Positions 20,343 to 28,685 of a stretch of 34,131 nt of DNA are shown one piece after another. The stretch comes from a virus. Location of the stretch: IMG/VR virus record IMGVR_UViG_3300042556_002710, positions 1-34,131 of that record; one strand, given 5' to 3'. Each line of letters opens with the position of its first letter. Position 1 is the stretch's first letter. The notes below the pieces were generated by a model that did no database searches, had not been told where the DNA came from, and was given only the letters and a program-made list of their open reading frames with translations. A program made the translations under genes and the position numbers.

Positions 20343-23026
20343 TGGCCGGCTGGGAGAGCGCGGAAGGCAGACTAGCCCCGGGCGCAAAATGGTATGCCCA
20401 GAACGGGTGGCACGTACTTCCCGTACATGGGATAAATAAAAATGGAATGTGTACCTGTGGTAAAACCCACAAGGACCCGAAGGAAAATGCTAAACACCCA
20501 GCGTCAGCTAATGGTCAAAAAGACGCGACCACTGATTTATCGGCTATTCAAAACTGGTGGACCGAGAACCCTGATTACAACATTGGAATTTACGCAAAAG
20601 ATTCTGGGATTTTTGTTATTGATATTGATCCACGCCACAACGGACACGAGTCTTTAATTAAACTTGAAGAACGTGCCAACGGAAATTTACCAAAAACCGT
20701 AGAAGCAATTACTGGAGAGTACTCGACTCGAACAGGCCCCATGCGAGGCAGGCACTTAATTTATAGGTGCAACCCAAACGAGAAATTTATTGGAAACTTT
20801 AAAGCCCAGGGGCTTGATGGCATCGATATCAAGCACAATGGTTACATTCTTGTTTCACCATCCAGACACTCAACAGGTCACTGCTACGAGTGGAAGCCCG
20901 GACACGCCCCCTGGGAAATCGAGATTGCCGAAGCTCCTGAAGAACTTTTAAATGTGATCCGAGCAAAGACCCTAAAGCGCTCGGGAAGTTATAGCGGAAG
21001 TAGTTACGAAACTAGCGACTGGGAGTTTTTAAGGGATCTAAACTTTGGAAATACTGGCAATAAGTTAGACATAGATAAAATTTTGCAGGAGGGCATAGAC
21101 GAGGGTGGCAGAGCAGTAGGACTATACCAACTTGCCTGTGCTCTAGCTAATAAATTTGGAACTGACACCGCCGGAAGAACCTCCGTAGAGGCATTAATGC
21201 TTAAGTTTAATGCTGAAATGGTTAGACCACCGTTAGATGTGGAGGGCAGCAATGGACTACTTATGCACACTCGTAGGGCCATCGAGTTTGTCTCAAACAA
21301 TCCAGTATGGGAAAAATGGTGGGATGGCCTTAAGGACTACATCCCAGAAAATGGCATGGAGTGGGCCAAAAAGGCCGAGCAAAATTTTGTAAAGGCCCCG
21401 TCTCCATCAACATCATTTAATTACAGCTATACAGCTGAAGTCGTAGATGAAGACTCTTTAGAGGTTTTTAATTCTGCTAATGCTGTGGGAGATCAGGTAG
21501 CGTCGTTGGCTGCAAAGGGTCGATCATTAAAAGATATTACTTCTGGCGGAAATTTAGATTTACCGAAAGACCCTGACGCAATTAGTGCAGAGGCTGGCGG
21601 AAGACCTGGAGGTCGAAGCTTAACTGATGTCGGCAACGGTAGACGATTAGTTGATTCTTTTGGGTCAACTATTAGGCATACAGACAATGTTGGGTGGTTT
21701 GTTTGGAATGGCAATTACTGGAAGCCAGACGGACAGATGACTCAAATTAGAGAAATCGCCAAGTCTGTATCTACAGTAATTGCGAGAGAAGTAGCAGAGC
21801 TAAAAAGCGCTGATGACCCTAGGGGAGCAGAGCTAGTAAAATGGGCAAACTCAGCGAAATCAAACGCAAGAATTAATTCAACAATAGAACAGGCTACAAC
21901 TGACCCAAGAATTACCATGGACATCGAGGAGTGGGATAAAGACCCATATCTTTTGGGAGTTAGGAACGGCGTTGTAGACTTGCGAACCGGAGCACTTCAA
22001 AGTGGAGACATAGAGTCTCACATCACTAGGGTGTCCCCAATCTCTTACACCCAAGGGCTTACAAATGTCAGATGGACAAACTTCCTTAACGAGGCATTTA
22101 ATGGCGACCAAGAGTATATTAACTGGATTCAAAAAGCCGTCGGGTACACAGCAACAGGTCTAAACAATCAAGACGTCGTGTTTATTATTTATGGCCCTCC
22201 TGGCTCTGGTAAAAACACTTTTATTGAAACAATTTTTGAAGCTCTGGGTAAGGCTCAGCACGCTTGGGCCCTAGATTCCAATGTCCTAGCTCTTGGCGAT
22301 AAAATCAGCAACACAGATGAATACCACATGGCCGAGCTCAGGGGCAGGCGCATGATCTGGGTTGACGAGCTCCCTGAAAATGAGAGAATCAAAGAAAATC
22401 AAGTGAAAAAACTTACTGGATCTGGAACTATTCAGGGTCGTTCACCTGGAGAGAAGCCAATTCAGTTCACTTCTACCGGAAAGCTTTGGATTTCTACTAA
22501 CCACAGACCTATTATTACTGACGAAGCTATGTGGCGTCGTCTACTGCCAGTTCCGCTAACCAACAAACCAGCTAAGCCAGACCCCGGACTAAAAAAGTAT
22601 TTGGCGGATCCAGATGGCGCACTTCCTGCAGTCTTAGCGTGGATTGTAGAGGGAGCAGTTAAATATCTTGCCTCCACCTACAGCCAAGAGAATCCTCTAG
22701 AGATGTGCACAGTTGTAAAGAATGCTCACGAAATCTACCGAAAGAATGAGGATAGAATCGGAGCATTTATGGAGGAAGAAACTATTGCTGGAGACAGTAT
22801 AAATGTCAATGCCTTATACAGAAGATATAAGCAATGGTCTGACTCTAGAGGCGAAAGGCCGATTACTCAAATCTCATTCCACAGAAAGCTTGCCGACCGA
22901 GGACTAGAAGTCATTGGCTCGGGAAATAGAGCAATAATAAACGGAATAGTGTTGGCTCCGCACGAAATAGTTATGGCAGAACAAACAGATTTTGCTACAG
23001 CAGCAAGGTTCTCTTCATCGTTTTAG
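20342..23026 (+). CDS. Primase-polymerase / SF3 (D5-like) helicase
   Basis: This is an 894-residue replication protein. The N-terminus is a Prim-Pol domain: GAKWYAQNGWHVLPV, CTCGKTH, HPASANGQKDATTD and the metal motif VIDIDPRHNG (DID about 94-96). Also seen are RGRHLIYR and NGYILVSPSRHSTGHCYEW. The middle is a linker. The C-terminus is a D5/P4-like SF3 helicase: VRNGVVDLRTG, Walker A GPPGSGKNT (about 618-626), Walker B RMIWVDELPE, sensor KLWISTNHRP and MWRRLLPVPL (Arg finger). Such fusions prime and unwind phage DNA. The frame extends to TTG 20327, but GTG 20342 is preferred because GGAG sits nine bases upstream. A short gap separates it from the next gene. Confidence 0.9.
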   Translation: MAGWESAEGRLAPGAKWYAQNGWHVLPVHGINKNGMCTCGKTHKDPKENAKHPASANGQKDATTDLSAIQNWWTENPDYNIGIYAKDSGIFVIDIDPRHNGHESLIKLEERANGNLPKTVEAITGEYSTRTGPMRGRHLIYRCNPNEKFIGNFKAQGLDGIDIKHNGYILVSPSRHSTGHCYEWKPGHAPWEIEIAEAPEELLNVIRAKTLKRSGSYSGSSYETSDWEFLRDLNFGNTGNKLDIDKILQEGIDEGGRAVGLYQLACALANKFGTDTAGRTSVEALMLKFNAEMVRPPLDVEGSNGLLMHTRRAIEFVSNNPVWEKWWDGLKDYIPENGMEWAKKAEQNFVKAPSPSTSFNYSYTAEVVDEDSLEVFNSANAVGDQVASLAAKGRSLKDITSGGNLDLPKDPDAISAEAGGRPGGRSLTDVGNGRRLVDSFGSTIRHTDNVGWFVWNGNYWKPDGQMTQIREIAKSVSTVIAREVAELKSADDPRGAELVKWANSAKSNARINSTIEQATTDPRITMDIEEWDKDPYLLGVRNGVVDLRTGALQSGDIESHITRVSPISYTQGLTNVRWTNFLNEAFNGDQEYINWIQKAVGYTATGLNNQDVVFIIYGPPGSGKNTFIETIFEALGKAQHAWALDSNVLALGDKISNTDEYHMAELRGRRMIWVDELPENERIKENQVKKLTGSGTIQGRSPGEKPIQFTSTGKLWISTNHRPIITDEAMWRRLLPVPLTNKPAKPDPGLKKYLADPDGALPAVLAWIVEGAVKYLASTYSQENPLEMCTVVKNAHEIYRKNEDRIGAFMEEETIAGDSINVNALYRRYKQWSDSRGERPITQISFHRKLADRGLEVIGSGNRAIINGIVLAPHEIVMAEQTDFATAARFSSSF

Positions 23027-23043
23027 TGAGATAGGATAGTCAT

Positions 23044-23904
23044 ATGAAAATTTTTATTGCAACTCCAATGTACGGCGGGATCGCCAAAAATCCCTACACA
23101 ATTAGCCTACAGAATCTAATAGTAAAGCTCTCGCAGTCGGGTCACTCTATTATGACCACGACCGTTGGAAACGAGAGTTTAATTACTAGAGCAAGAAACA
23201 CTTTAGTGCATAAGTTTATGAAGACAGACTGCGATGCGCTGCTCTTTATAGACGCCGATCATGGCTGGAACTCAGATGATGTACTAAAAATGATTCAGTC
23301 AGGCAAAGACTTTATTGGTGCAATTTATCCAATGAAAGGCCTCAACTGGGAAAATATTAAGGCAGCAGCCTTAATAGGTAGACCAGCATCAGAACTTGAA
23401 AAATATTCCGGGTATTTTGCAATAAATCTTTTACCAGAAAATCAAACTTTTAACGAAAATGAGCCATTTAAGGTAAAAGATATTGGAACTGGGATGCTTT
23501 TTTTGACTAAAAAAGTTTTCCAAGACTTAGAGCCACACTGCAAAAAATATAAAAATAACAATGTCGGAGACACTGGAATTCAGTTTGGCGAAATGGTAAC
23601 TGAGTACTTTACAACTTTTATTGATGAAGACATACTTTTATCTGAAGATTATGCTCTTTGTAGGATGTGGCAAAGAATTGGTGGCGAAGTTTGGTCAGCC
23701 CCCTGGGTAAAAATAACCCACTCTGGTGACTATAATTTTTCAGGCCAATTTGGAAGAATGCTGGAAGCCAACAATTTTAGAAAAATTTTAGAGCTAGCAG
23801 AAGCTGCAAAGCAATCAAATTCAGATGAAAAAGACTCCCCGCTAGAAAACGTAGAACTTCTTGAAAGTACAGAAGTAGAAGAAAAAGAACCTTCCAAGGA
23901 GTGA
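23044..23904 (+). CDS. GT-A glycosyltransferase-like protein
   Basis: This 286-residue protein has MKIFIATPMYGG at the start of a Rossmann-like domain, ITRARNTLVHKFM (47-59) and DADH (70-73), a DXD-type metal/sugar-nucleotide motif. VKDIGTGMLFLTKKVF follows, then a Glu/Ser-rich tail from about 258 that is probably disordered. Phage proteins of this type (ARN, FIDADHG) are commonly assigned as glycosyltransferases. The acceptor is unknown: fibre, DNA or cell wall. ATG after TAGGAT, eighteen bases from the primase stop. It is followed by a hairpin at 23913-23935. Confidence 0.75.
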   Translation: MKIFIATPMYGGIAKNPYTISLQNLIVKLSQSGHSIMTTTVGNESLITRARNTLVHKFMKTDCDALLFIDADHGWNSDDVLKMIQSGKDFIGAIYPMKGLNWENIKAAALIGRPASELEKYSGYFAINLLPENQTFNENEPFKVKDIGTGMLFLTKKVFQDLEPHCKKYKNNNVGDTGIQFGEMVTEYFTTFIDEDILLSEDYALCRMWQRIGGEVWSAPWVKITHSGDYNFSGQFGRMLEANNFRKILELAEAAKQSNSDEKDSPLENVELLESTEVEEKEPSKE

Positions 23905-23912
23905 GAAAATAT

Positions 23913-23935
23913 ATCTAAGGGAGATGCCCTTAGAT
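23913..23935 (+). promoter_or_regulatory. Intercistronic RNA hairpin abutting a ribosome-binding site
   Basis: ATCTAAGGG (23913-23921) pairs perfectly with CCCTTAGAT (23927-23935) over a five-base loop. CGAGG, the likely Shine-Dalgarno of the mini-protein at 23951, follows at once. There is no T-tract, so a classic terminator is unlikely. It may be an RNA stability or processing element or control translation. Confidence 0.55.
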
Positions 23936-23950
23936 CGAGGTAACTGAATA

Positions 23951-24067
23951 TTGGCTAATGTAAAAGACTATATCTGTGCAGTCTGCTCAAAGCAACACGT
24001 TGTCCCCAGTTTGGCAAGAGATTGTGAGAAGAAACACGAAGTAGTAATTTTACGAAAAGCAAGCTAA
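23951..24067 (+). CDS. 38-residue Cys/His mini-protein (zinc-finger-like)
   Basis: TTG 23951, with GAGG 10 bases upstream, encodes 38 residues with CAVC (9-12), then C25 and H29 in DCEKKH. The pattern C-x2-C...C-x3-H is compatible with one zinc ion. It ends with basic residues (LRKAS). It sits between a glycosyltransferase and an HTH-like gene, bracketed by hairpins. It may be a small regulator or nucleic-acid binder. The case rests on the ligand pattern, ribosome site and good fit between genes; homologues are not known to me. Confidence 0.5.
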   Translation: MANVKDYICAVCSKQHVVPSLARDCEKKHEVVILRKAS

Positions 24068-24092
24068 AACTACATTGTTGTAGTAACATAGT

Positions 24093-24109
24093 TTCAACCA
24101 AAGGTTGAA
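24093..24109 (+). promoter_or_regulatory. Second hairpin directly before a ribosome-binding site
   Basis: TTCAACC (24093-24099) and GGTTGAA (24103-24109) form a perfect 7-bp stem with loop AAA. GGAGAGG then follows, the Shine-Dalgarno for ATG 24120. Together with the hairpin at 23913-23935 it is a second stem placed in the same position relative to the start. Confidence 0.5.
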
Positions 24110-24119
24110 GGAGAGGACT

Positions 24120-24398
24120 ATGGCTCTAGCCCAACGACTAAAGACTGCTCAAGACGAGTATGTCAACAACACCACCCTATGTAAGCTCGCGTCTGTCGTA
24201 TTAAGCCCAAGGCTTACGGAGGAAGACGTAGAGTATCTAACCAAAGTAATTAATACGCTTCCTGGTGACGCGGAGTATGTGCCGAACTCACGCATCTCGC
24301 AAGCGCTTCGTGATGAAGGATTTGATGTAAGCAATAGCGCAGTAGACAGGCATAAAGCAAAACGCTGTTCCTGCTACAGAAAGCCAGGAACCAAATAG
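24120..24398 (+). CDS. Small HTH-like DNA-binding protein, unrecognised family
   Basis: This 92-residue protein starts at ATG 24120 behind GGAGAGG; the TTG at 24105 would lie inside the hairpin. LTEEDVEYLTKVINTL and NSRISQALRDEGFDVSNSAVDRHKAKRC resemble a helix-turn-helix: positions, helix-turn and basic end are suggestive. The tail has two Cys (RCSCYRKPG). It ends at TAGTG, overlapping the metallophosphoesterase start by one base, so the two are coupled. A regulator or a small nuclease partner are both possible. The function is unknown. Confidence 0.55.
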   Translation: MALAQRLKTAQDEYVNNTTLCKLASVVLSPRLTEEDVEYLTKVINTLPGDAEYVPNSRISQALRDEGFDVSNSAVDRHKAKRCSCYRKPGTK

Positions 24399-25594
24399 TG
24401 TCAATTTCAGAAAGACTAGAAAAACTACGCTCCCCCGGAGTGAGCGGATCAGATACAAAAGTTATTAAGCAACCAGAAGACTGGCGTCCGAGAATGGACA
24501 TTGACAGTCAGCGCGGCGGATTTGTAGTCGGCTCCCCCAGACCGGAGCACGAAATGGTAGACGCCACTACTGTTCTAACCGAATTCGGATTAAATCCAGC
24601 GGAATGGGCAGTGACATCTCTGAGAAGGGGTAAGTGGCAAAAGTTTGATGGTGAGTGGCTAGAGTCAGTTCGGGTAAATATAGTTCCAGCAAACTATATG
24701 GCTACTGACAATCTTGACTTAGAGCAACTGGTTGATCACATTAAAAAGTGGCGTCCCGCTAAAGGAACTAAAAAATCCACCGGCGAGGGCGCTTTTCTTA
24801 TTGCGCCTAGCGATCAGCAGATTGGTAAAAAAGCTAACGGCGAGGGAACAGGGCAGTCAGTAGACAGAATTTTAACCCTCACGGAAAAAGCCGTACACCG
24901 TTTCCAGCAAAATTTAAAAGCCGGAATAGACCCAGGCACCATTTGTCTAGCGCTACTGGGTGACCACGTAGAAGGAACTACTAGCCAAAATGGAAGGCTA
25001 CAAGGACAAGCAGCATCTGACCTGGGAATGACAGAACAAACTAGAGTAGCTAGGAGGCTTTTGCTTGCTCAAGTTAAGGCTTTTGCTCCTCTAGTAGATA
25101 AGCTAATTGTCCCCGTAATAAATGGAAATCACGATGAAGCTACTAGGCAAGTTGTGACTGACCCAGCTGACGGGTGGAACGTAGAAATTGCATCTGCGGT
25201 TCAAGATATCTGCGCTGAAAATCCAGAGCTAGCTCACGTCGAGTTTAGATATCCAAGTTCTGGCCACCAAACTTTGACGATAGACATAGAAGGAACAATG
25301 CTTGGAATGTTCCATGGACATCAAGCAAACCAAAACAACACACTTAGATATCTATCTCAGCAGGCAGCCGGGCAAACTGCACTTGGTCAGGCAGATGTTT
25401 GGATCTCAGGTCACTTCCATAATTTTAAAACAATGGATATTGGTGAAAGACTTTGGATTCAGGCACCCACCACAGACCCAGGAAGCGAGTGGTTTAGGGA
25501 TCGAGCAGGAATGAATTCTAAGCCAGGTCTTCTTACCTTAATGATTGGTGGAAGCTATGAACCAAGAGAGCACATAAGCGTATTGGCGGTTTAA
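24398..25594 (+). CDS. Metallophosphoesterase (Mre11/SbcD-like fold)
   Basis: This 398-residue protein has the calcineurin-type phosphoesterase motifs in order: SDQQ (138-141, motif I with D139), LLGDHVEG (187-193), GNHDE (243-247), HGH (306-308) and GHFHN (338-342), with the metal ligands intact. An N-terminal stretch of about 130 residues precedes the catalytic domain and is rich in Trp and charged residues (WRPRMDIDS, RRGKWQKFDGEW). Actinophages often carry this kind of protein, sometimes named Mre11-like, with DNA or nucleotide phosphodiester as presumed substrate. GTG start at the TAGTG junction. Confidence 0.82.
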   Translation: MSISERLEKLRSPGVSGSDTKVIKQPEDWRPRMDIDSQRGGFVVGSPRPEHEMVDATTVLTEFGLNPAEWAVTSLRRGKWQKFDGEWLESVRVNIVPANYMATDNLDLEQLVDHIKKWRPAKGTKKSTGEGAFLIAPSDQQIGKKANGEGTGQSVDRILTLTEKAVHRFQQNLKAGIDPGTICLALLGDHVEGTTSQNGRLQGQAASDLGMTEQTRVARRLLLAQVKAFAPLVDKLIVPVINGNHDEATRQVVTDPADGWNVEIASAVQDICAENPELAHVEFRYPSSGHQTLTIDIEGTMLGMFHGHQANQNNTLRYLSQQAAGQTALGQADVWISGHFHNFKTMDIGERLWIQAPTTDPGSEWFRDRAGMNSKPGLLTLMIGGSYEPREHISVLAV

Positions 25595-25596
25595 AT

Positions 25597-26664
25597 ATGA
25601 AAGTTGCAGTTTACACCATAGCCCTTAACGAGGAAAAATTTGTTAAGCGCTGGTATGAAAGTGCTAAAGATGCTGATTATCTTCTAATCGCTGATACCGG
25701 GAGCACAGATGGAACTCAAGAAACTGCAAAATCCCTAGGGATCAATGTCATTGATGTTCGAGTAAGACCTTGGCGATTTGATGATGCTAGAAATGCATCA
25801 TTAGTTGCAATACCAGAAGACGTAGACTACTGCATATCTCTAGATATGGATGAAATTTTACTGCCCGGCTGGAGAGAATCTTTAGAAAAGGCTTTAGAGC
25901 AAAACATAACTAGGCCTAGATATAAGTACACATGGAGCTGGTCAAATGCAGAAGAAACTAAACCAGGCCTTCAATATGGGGGCGACAAAATACACGCTAG
26001 AAAAGGCTATAGGTGGACGCACCCAGTCCATGAAGTACTGAAAACTTATGGAGAAGTGAAAGAGGCCCAAGGCTGGGTAGATTTAGAAATTCATCACCAC
26101 CCAGACAACAGCAAATCTAGGGGGCAATATTTCCCTCTTCTAGCTATGGCCGTAGCAGAAGCACCATATGACGATAGGAACGCCTATTATTACGCTAGAG
26201 AGCTTTATTTTTACGGTAAGTACGAAGAGGCTATAGAAGAATTTAAACGTCACCTAGGGCTTCCTACGGCCAATTGGGCCCCAGAGAGAGCCGCCTCTAT
26301 GCGCTATTTAGCAAAAATAGAAAAAGATAAAAAAGAAGAGTGGCTAGTAAAAGCCCATATGGAGGCCCCCTGGAGGAGAGAAGCCTTAGTGGAGCTTGCC
26401 CAGCATTTTTACGAGCAAGAGTCATGGGCCTCTTGCAACCACTTTGCCAAGAAAGCTATAGCAATTGAAGAAAAGCCGCTGGACTATCTTTGTGAAGATT
26501 TTGCTTGGGGAGCTCTTCCGTACGATCTAGCTGCTATTTCAGCGTATTATTTAGAAAACTATAATGAGGCATATAAGTATGGAAATACCGCATGTCAACT
26601 AAATCCAACTGATAAAAGACTTAAAACTAATCTTCAGTACTATTCTGTTGCAGTTTCTTCTTAG
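25597..26664 (+). CDS. GT2-family glycosyltransferase with TPR-like C-terminus
   Basis: This 355-residue protein has MKVAVYTIALNEE, DTGSTDGT (33-40), PWRFDDARNAS (58-68) and LDMDE (82-86), the DXD metal motif. It is a classic GT2 (GT-A) nucleotide-sugar transferase. From about 190 on it becomes helical, with repeats YYARELYFYGKYEEAIEEFKR and alternating Ala/Tyr, TPR-like, possibly binding the acceptor. The ATG lies two bases after the preceding stop without a strong Shine-Dalgarno. It converges with the WhiB gene with a 38-base overlap. The acceptor is unknown; phage DNA, a fibre or a host glycan are all possible. Confidence 0.82.
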   Translation: MKVAVYTIALNEEKFVKRWYESAKDADYLLIADTGSTDGTQETAKSLGINVIDVRVRPWRFDDARNASLVAIPEDVDYCISLDMDEILLPGWRESLEKALEQNITRPRYKYTWSWSNAEETKPGLQYGGDKIHARKGYRWTHPVHEVLKTYGEVKEAQGWVDLEIHHHPDNSKSRGQYFPLLAMAVAEAPYDDRNAYYYARELYFYGKYEEAIEEFKRHLGLPTANWAPERAASMRYLAKIEKDKKEEWLVKAHMEAPWRREALVELAQHFYEQESWASCNHFAKKAIAIEEKPLDYLCEDFAWGALPYDLAAISAYYLENYNEAYKYGNTACQLNPTDKRLKTNLQYYSVAVSS

Positions 26665-27106
26665 CTTCTATTAAGTGATAGGCATCTACCGCATTTGCGC
26701 TAGTTCTGCTTTGCCAAGTGAAATGACAGCTATCACATCTAACAATTCTCATAGTAGACCATCTACCGCCTTCAGGTCTGTCAACAGTAGCTGTTTTTAA
26801 CTTGTCAGTTTTTGATTTACAGTGAGGGCAAAGAGGAAATCTTTTGTATCTCATTTCCTGTCCGTCCCAATTTACAGACAGAGTATTTCTAATCTGCTTG
26901 TAGTCAAGTCCTCCCCATATTCCCCATAACTGCTTATTATCTAGGGCCCACTTTAAGCAGTCCTTTTTAACTGGACACACCGAGCAAAGCTTTTTAGCTT
27001 CCCATTGCTGGGAAGGCTTATTTGCAAAAAAATTATCAATTTTGTCTTTATTTTCATATTTGGCGCATTCAGCATCTTCATGCCAATCTGGTGAATCAAA
27101 GAACAT
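26627..27106 (-). CDS. WhiB-family regulator with C-terminal zinc ribbon
   Basis: This 159-residue protein has the WhiB iron-sulfur ligands C14, C41, C44 and C50 (ECAKY; LCSVCPVKKDC) and the turn GIWGG (62-66). These are the hallmarks of actinobacterial and actinophage WhiB regulators, which bind a [4Fe-4S] cluster and the principal sigma factor. A second unit (about 91-135; CPHCKSKTD and CDSCHFTW) looks like a zinc ribbon, unusual for a WhiB. It probably controls host or phage promoters, which is family knowledge plus inference. ATG with GAGG upstream, 11-base overlap with the next gene up. Confidence 0.88.
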   Translation of the reverse strand: MFFDSPDWHEDAECAKYENKDKIDNFFANKPSQQWEAKKLCSVCPVKKDCLKWALDNKQLWGIWGGLDYKQIRNTLSVNWDGQEMRYKRFPLCPHCKSKTDKLKTATVDRPEGGRWSTMRIVRCDSCHFTWQSRTSANAVDAYHLIEAKKKLQQNSTED

Positions 27107-27434
27107 ATGGCACCTCTACAAAAGTGGCATCCCATTCGTAGTTAGGGTCTGATTCATCACAGTAGACCGGAAATCTCTCATCTCCGTCGTCAAAATAGAA
27201 TCCAGCCCTAGATATCCAAGAAAGATTAATTAAGTTATAACCCTCAAAAAGAGAGGAAACAATACCTTCACGCTGAAGTTGACGAGCTAGTAATTTCTTA
27301 GCAATGTCATCGGAATCTAAATAAATGTGCTCATTTAAATAAAACACTAAAGAGTCAGAGTCTAGTTTGCGTGGAAAATCGTCGCCTTCCCACATTAGCC
27401 AGACTGGCTCAGCAATAACTTTTTTACGCCTCAT
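27096..27434 (-). CDS. Unknown small acidic protein upstream of whiB
   Basis: This 112-residue protein uses the ATG at 27434 rather than the upstream TTG at 27449. A TACATT element (27441-27446) lies six bases before that ATG, as at other proposed leaderless starts, and neither site has a Shine-Dalgarno. Composition is acidic and aromatic (EGDDFPRKLDSDSLVFYLNEH, FYFDDGDERFPVYCDES). No family recognised. It overlaps the WhiB gene, so the two are probably co-transcribed and may act together. A perfect inverted repeat covers its start. Confidence 0.6.
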   Translation of the reverse strand: MRRKKVIAEPVWLMWEGDDFPRKLDSDSLVFYLNEHIYLDSDDIAKKLLARQLQREGIVSSLFEGYNLINLSWISRAGFYFDDGDERFPVYCDESDPNYEWDATFVEVPYVL

Positions 27435-27457
27435 ACAATAAATGTACAAGGCGTAAA
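27423..27457. promoter_or_regulatory. Operator-like inverted repeat over a start codon
   Basis: Perfect 9-bp arms TTTACGCCT (27423-27431) and AGGCGTAAA (27449-27457) are separated by 17 bases holding the TACATT element and the start codon. Its position over the -10 and start suits repressor binding or a start-blocking RNA structure. Confidence 0.6.
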
Positions 27458-27474
27458 GGTAAGGTTACCGTAAA

Positions 27475-27966
27475 TTACAAAACTGGCCAAATATAGTCAT
27501 AAGACGCCGGACGCGACCCCGTGTCTTCTGGCCAACCAAACTGCGAGTACCACTCGTAGTCTTTACTAAGCAGCGCCATCCTGTGGCTAGACGCAATCTG
27601 AGCAAATAATTCTCTGTCTTTCATCCAAGCAGGGTAGCGATGACTTTCCCTAGTAATGCGGCCAAGCTTAACGGCCTGTATGTATGTAATCAAAGTCTTG
27701 GTGCCAATCGTGGATTTATAGCCACGTTTCTCCCACTCCATGACCATCTTAAGAATGTAGGACACCAAAGCGCCCTCGTGACCTCGCCACATCTTAACGG
27801 CGGGGTGGTTACGCCAGCCCTTGGCTGTGCGGTGATTACCCTGTGGATCCAGTTCTACAAGGTTCATCAGAATCTGCCAGCCTTCTAGGGCTTGCTTATT
27901 TAAACGGGCGCGGTCAAGAACTTGTGCAGTGTCCGCCGAGCCAAATAGCGGTACAAATGTTTGCAT
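27475..27966 (-). CDS. Pyrimidine-dimer DNA glycosylase-like (MSMEG_6728 type)
   Basis: This 163-residue protein has MQTFVPLFGSADTAQVLDRARLNKQ, GWRNHPAVKMWRGHEGAL and YPAWM. From memory this matches the MSMEG_6728/Pyr_excise-like family known from actinobacteria. Pyr_excise members are T4 endonuclease V-type enzymes that cut at cyclobutane pyrimidine dimers, using the N-terminal amine as nucleophile; this copy starts M-Q-T as its relatives do. A UV-repair role would suit a phage in sunlit water. ATG preceded by TACCGT and then six bases, no Shine-Dalgarno. Confidence 0.75.
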   Translation of the reverse strand: MQTFVPLFGSADTAQVLDRARLNKQALEGWQILMNLVELDPQGNHRTAKGWRNHPAVKMWRGHEGALVSYILKMVMEWEKRGYKSTIGTKTLITYIQAVKLGRITRESHRYPAWMKDRELFAQIASSHRMALLSKDYEWYSQFGWPEDTGSRPASYDYIWPVL

Positions 27967-27978
27967 ACCTATACGGTA
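27967..27978 (-). promoter_or_regulatory. Putative -10 element for a leaderless start
   Basis: On the - strand TACCGT (27973-27978) fits TANNNT and is six bases from the ATG at 27964-27966. No Shine-Dalgarno is present. Confidence 0.4.
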
Positions 27979-27987
27979 GCAAAAACT

Positions 27988-28251
27988 TTAAGATTTGTCA
28001 AATCCAAAAGGCTTAGCCACACTTTGCTTTAAAGAGCCATACACTGTAACCACAAATATTCCAGCTTCTACGGCGCTTTCTATCTCGGGTATGGTCTCAG
28101 CCTCCGGATAAGAAATTTTTAGCTCTAAAGATACTTTTTCTTCTACATCTTCTGCTGAAATACCTAAAAACCTGCCAACCTCTGCTATCGCAGTTTTCTT
28201 AGCTTTTTCTAGAGTATTGGCAAGTATTTTTAACTCAAAGCTTGTTCTCAT
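27988..28251 (-). CDS. Unknown 87-residue phage protein
   Basis: No family is recognised. It starts with MRTSFELKILANTLEKAKKTAI, a likely helix, then EVGRFLGISAEDVEEKVSLELKISY and GIFVVTVYGSLKQSVAKPFGF, alternating helix and strand, so probably a small alpha/beta fold. It overlaps the next gene up by one base and has no visible motif for metal, nucleotide or DNA binding. Co-transcription with the KOW-like gene is likely. The function is unknown. Confidence 0.6.
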   Translation of the reverse strand: MRTSFELKILANTLEKAKKTAIAEVGRFLGISAEDVEEKVSLELKISYPEAETIPEIESAVEAGIFVVTVYGSLKQSVAKPFGFDKS

Positions 28252-28685
28252 TACGACTTTCTTATTCGTTTTTCGAGCTTATATGGCGAGTAGTGGACGC
28301 CCCTAAGTTCTGGCTTTTTCCCGTCGGTGTCGTTGAAGATGACGTCTCCATAACGAACCGCAACCACTGTGCCGCGGCGGCCGTTGTGGAGGGTTCCGAG
28401 CTTGTCACTGTAAGCATCTGCTTTAACTCTAACTGTGTCTCCAACTGAGATTTGTCCTGGCTGGAGCGGTGTCCATATGTAGTCATTTTCGTCTTCTTCT
28501 TGTACTAAAACATGTCCTCTAGCGATAACTGGAAAAACAGATAAAACTTCATTTTTCATATTTTCATTAAGTTCAGGGATTTCACTCCAGGCTTCAAGCA
28601 ATTTCATTATTGCCTTGCCGGAGCCAACCTTAACCTTTGCTAGCTGCAGCTGTTCTGCTGCCCAATTTTTGTCAATTTCTGGCAT
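28251..28685 (-). CDS. Unknown protein with KOW/SH3-like C-terminal domain
   Basis: This 144-residue protein has a helical N-terminus (WAAEQLQLAKVK, IMKLLEAWSEIPELNENMKNEV). A beta-barrel-like C-terminus (about 80-140; VGDTVRVKADAY, GTLHNGRRGTVVAVRYGDVIF) resembles KOW/SH3-type RNA- or protein-binding modules. The pairing suggests an adaptor, perhaps with ribosome or RNA polymerase, but no family is identified. ATG with GAGAGG upstream (spacing about 10). It touches the next gene up. Confidence 0.6.
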   Translation of the reverse strand: MPEIDKNWAAEQLQLAKVKVGSGKAIMKLLEAWSEIPELNENMKNEVLSVFPVIARGHVLVQEEDENDYIWTPLQPGQISVGDTVRVKADAYSDKLGTLHNGRRGTVVAVRYGDVIFNDTDGKKPELRGVHYSPYKLEKRIRKS

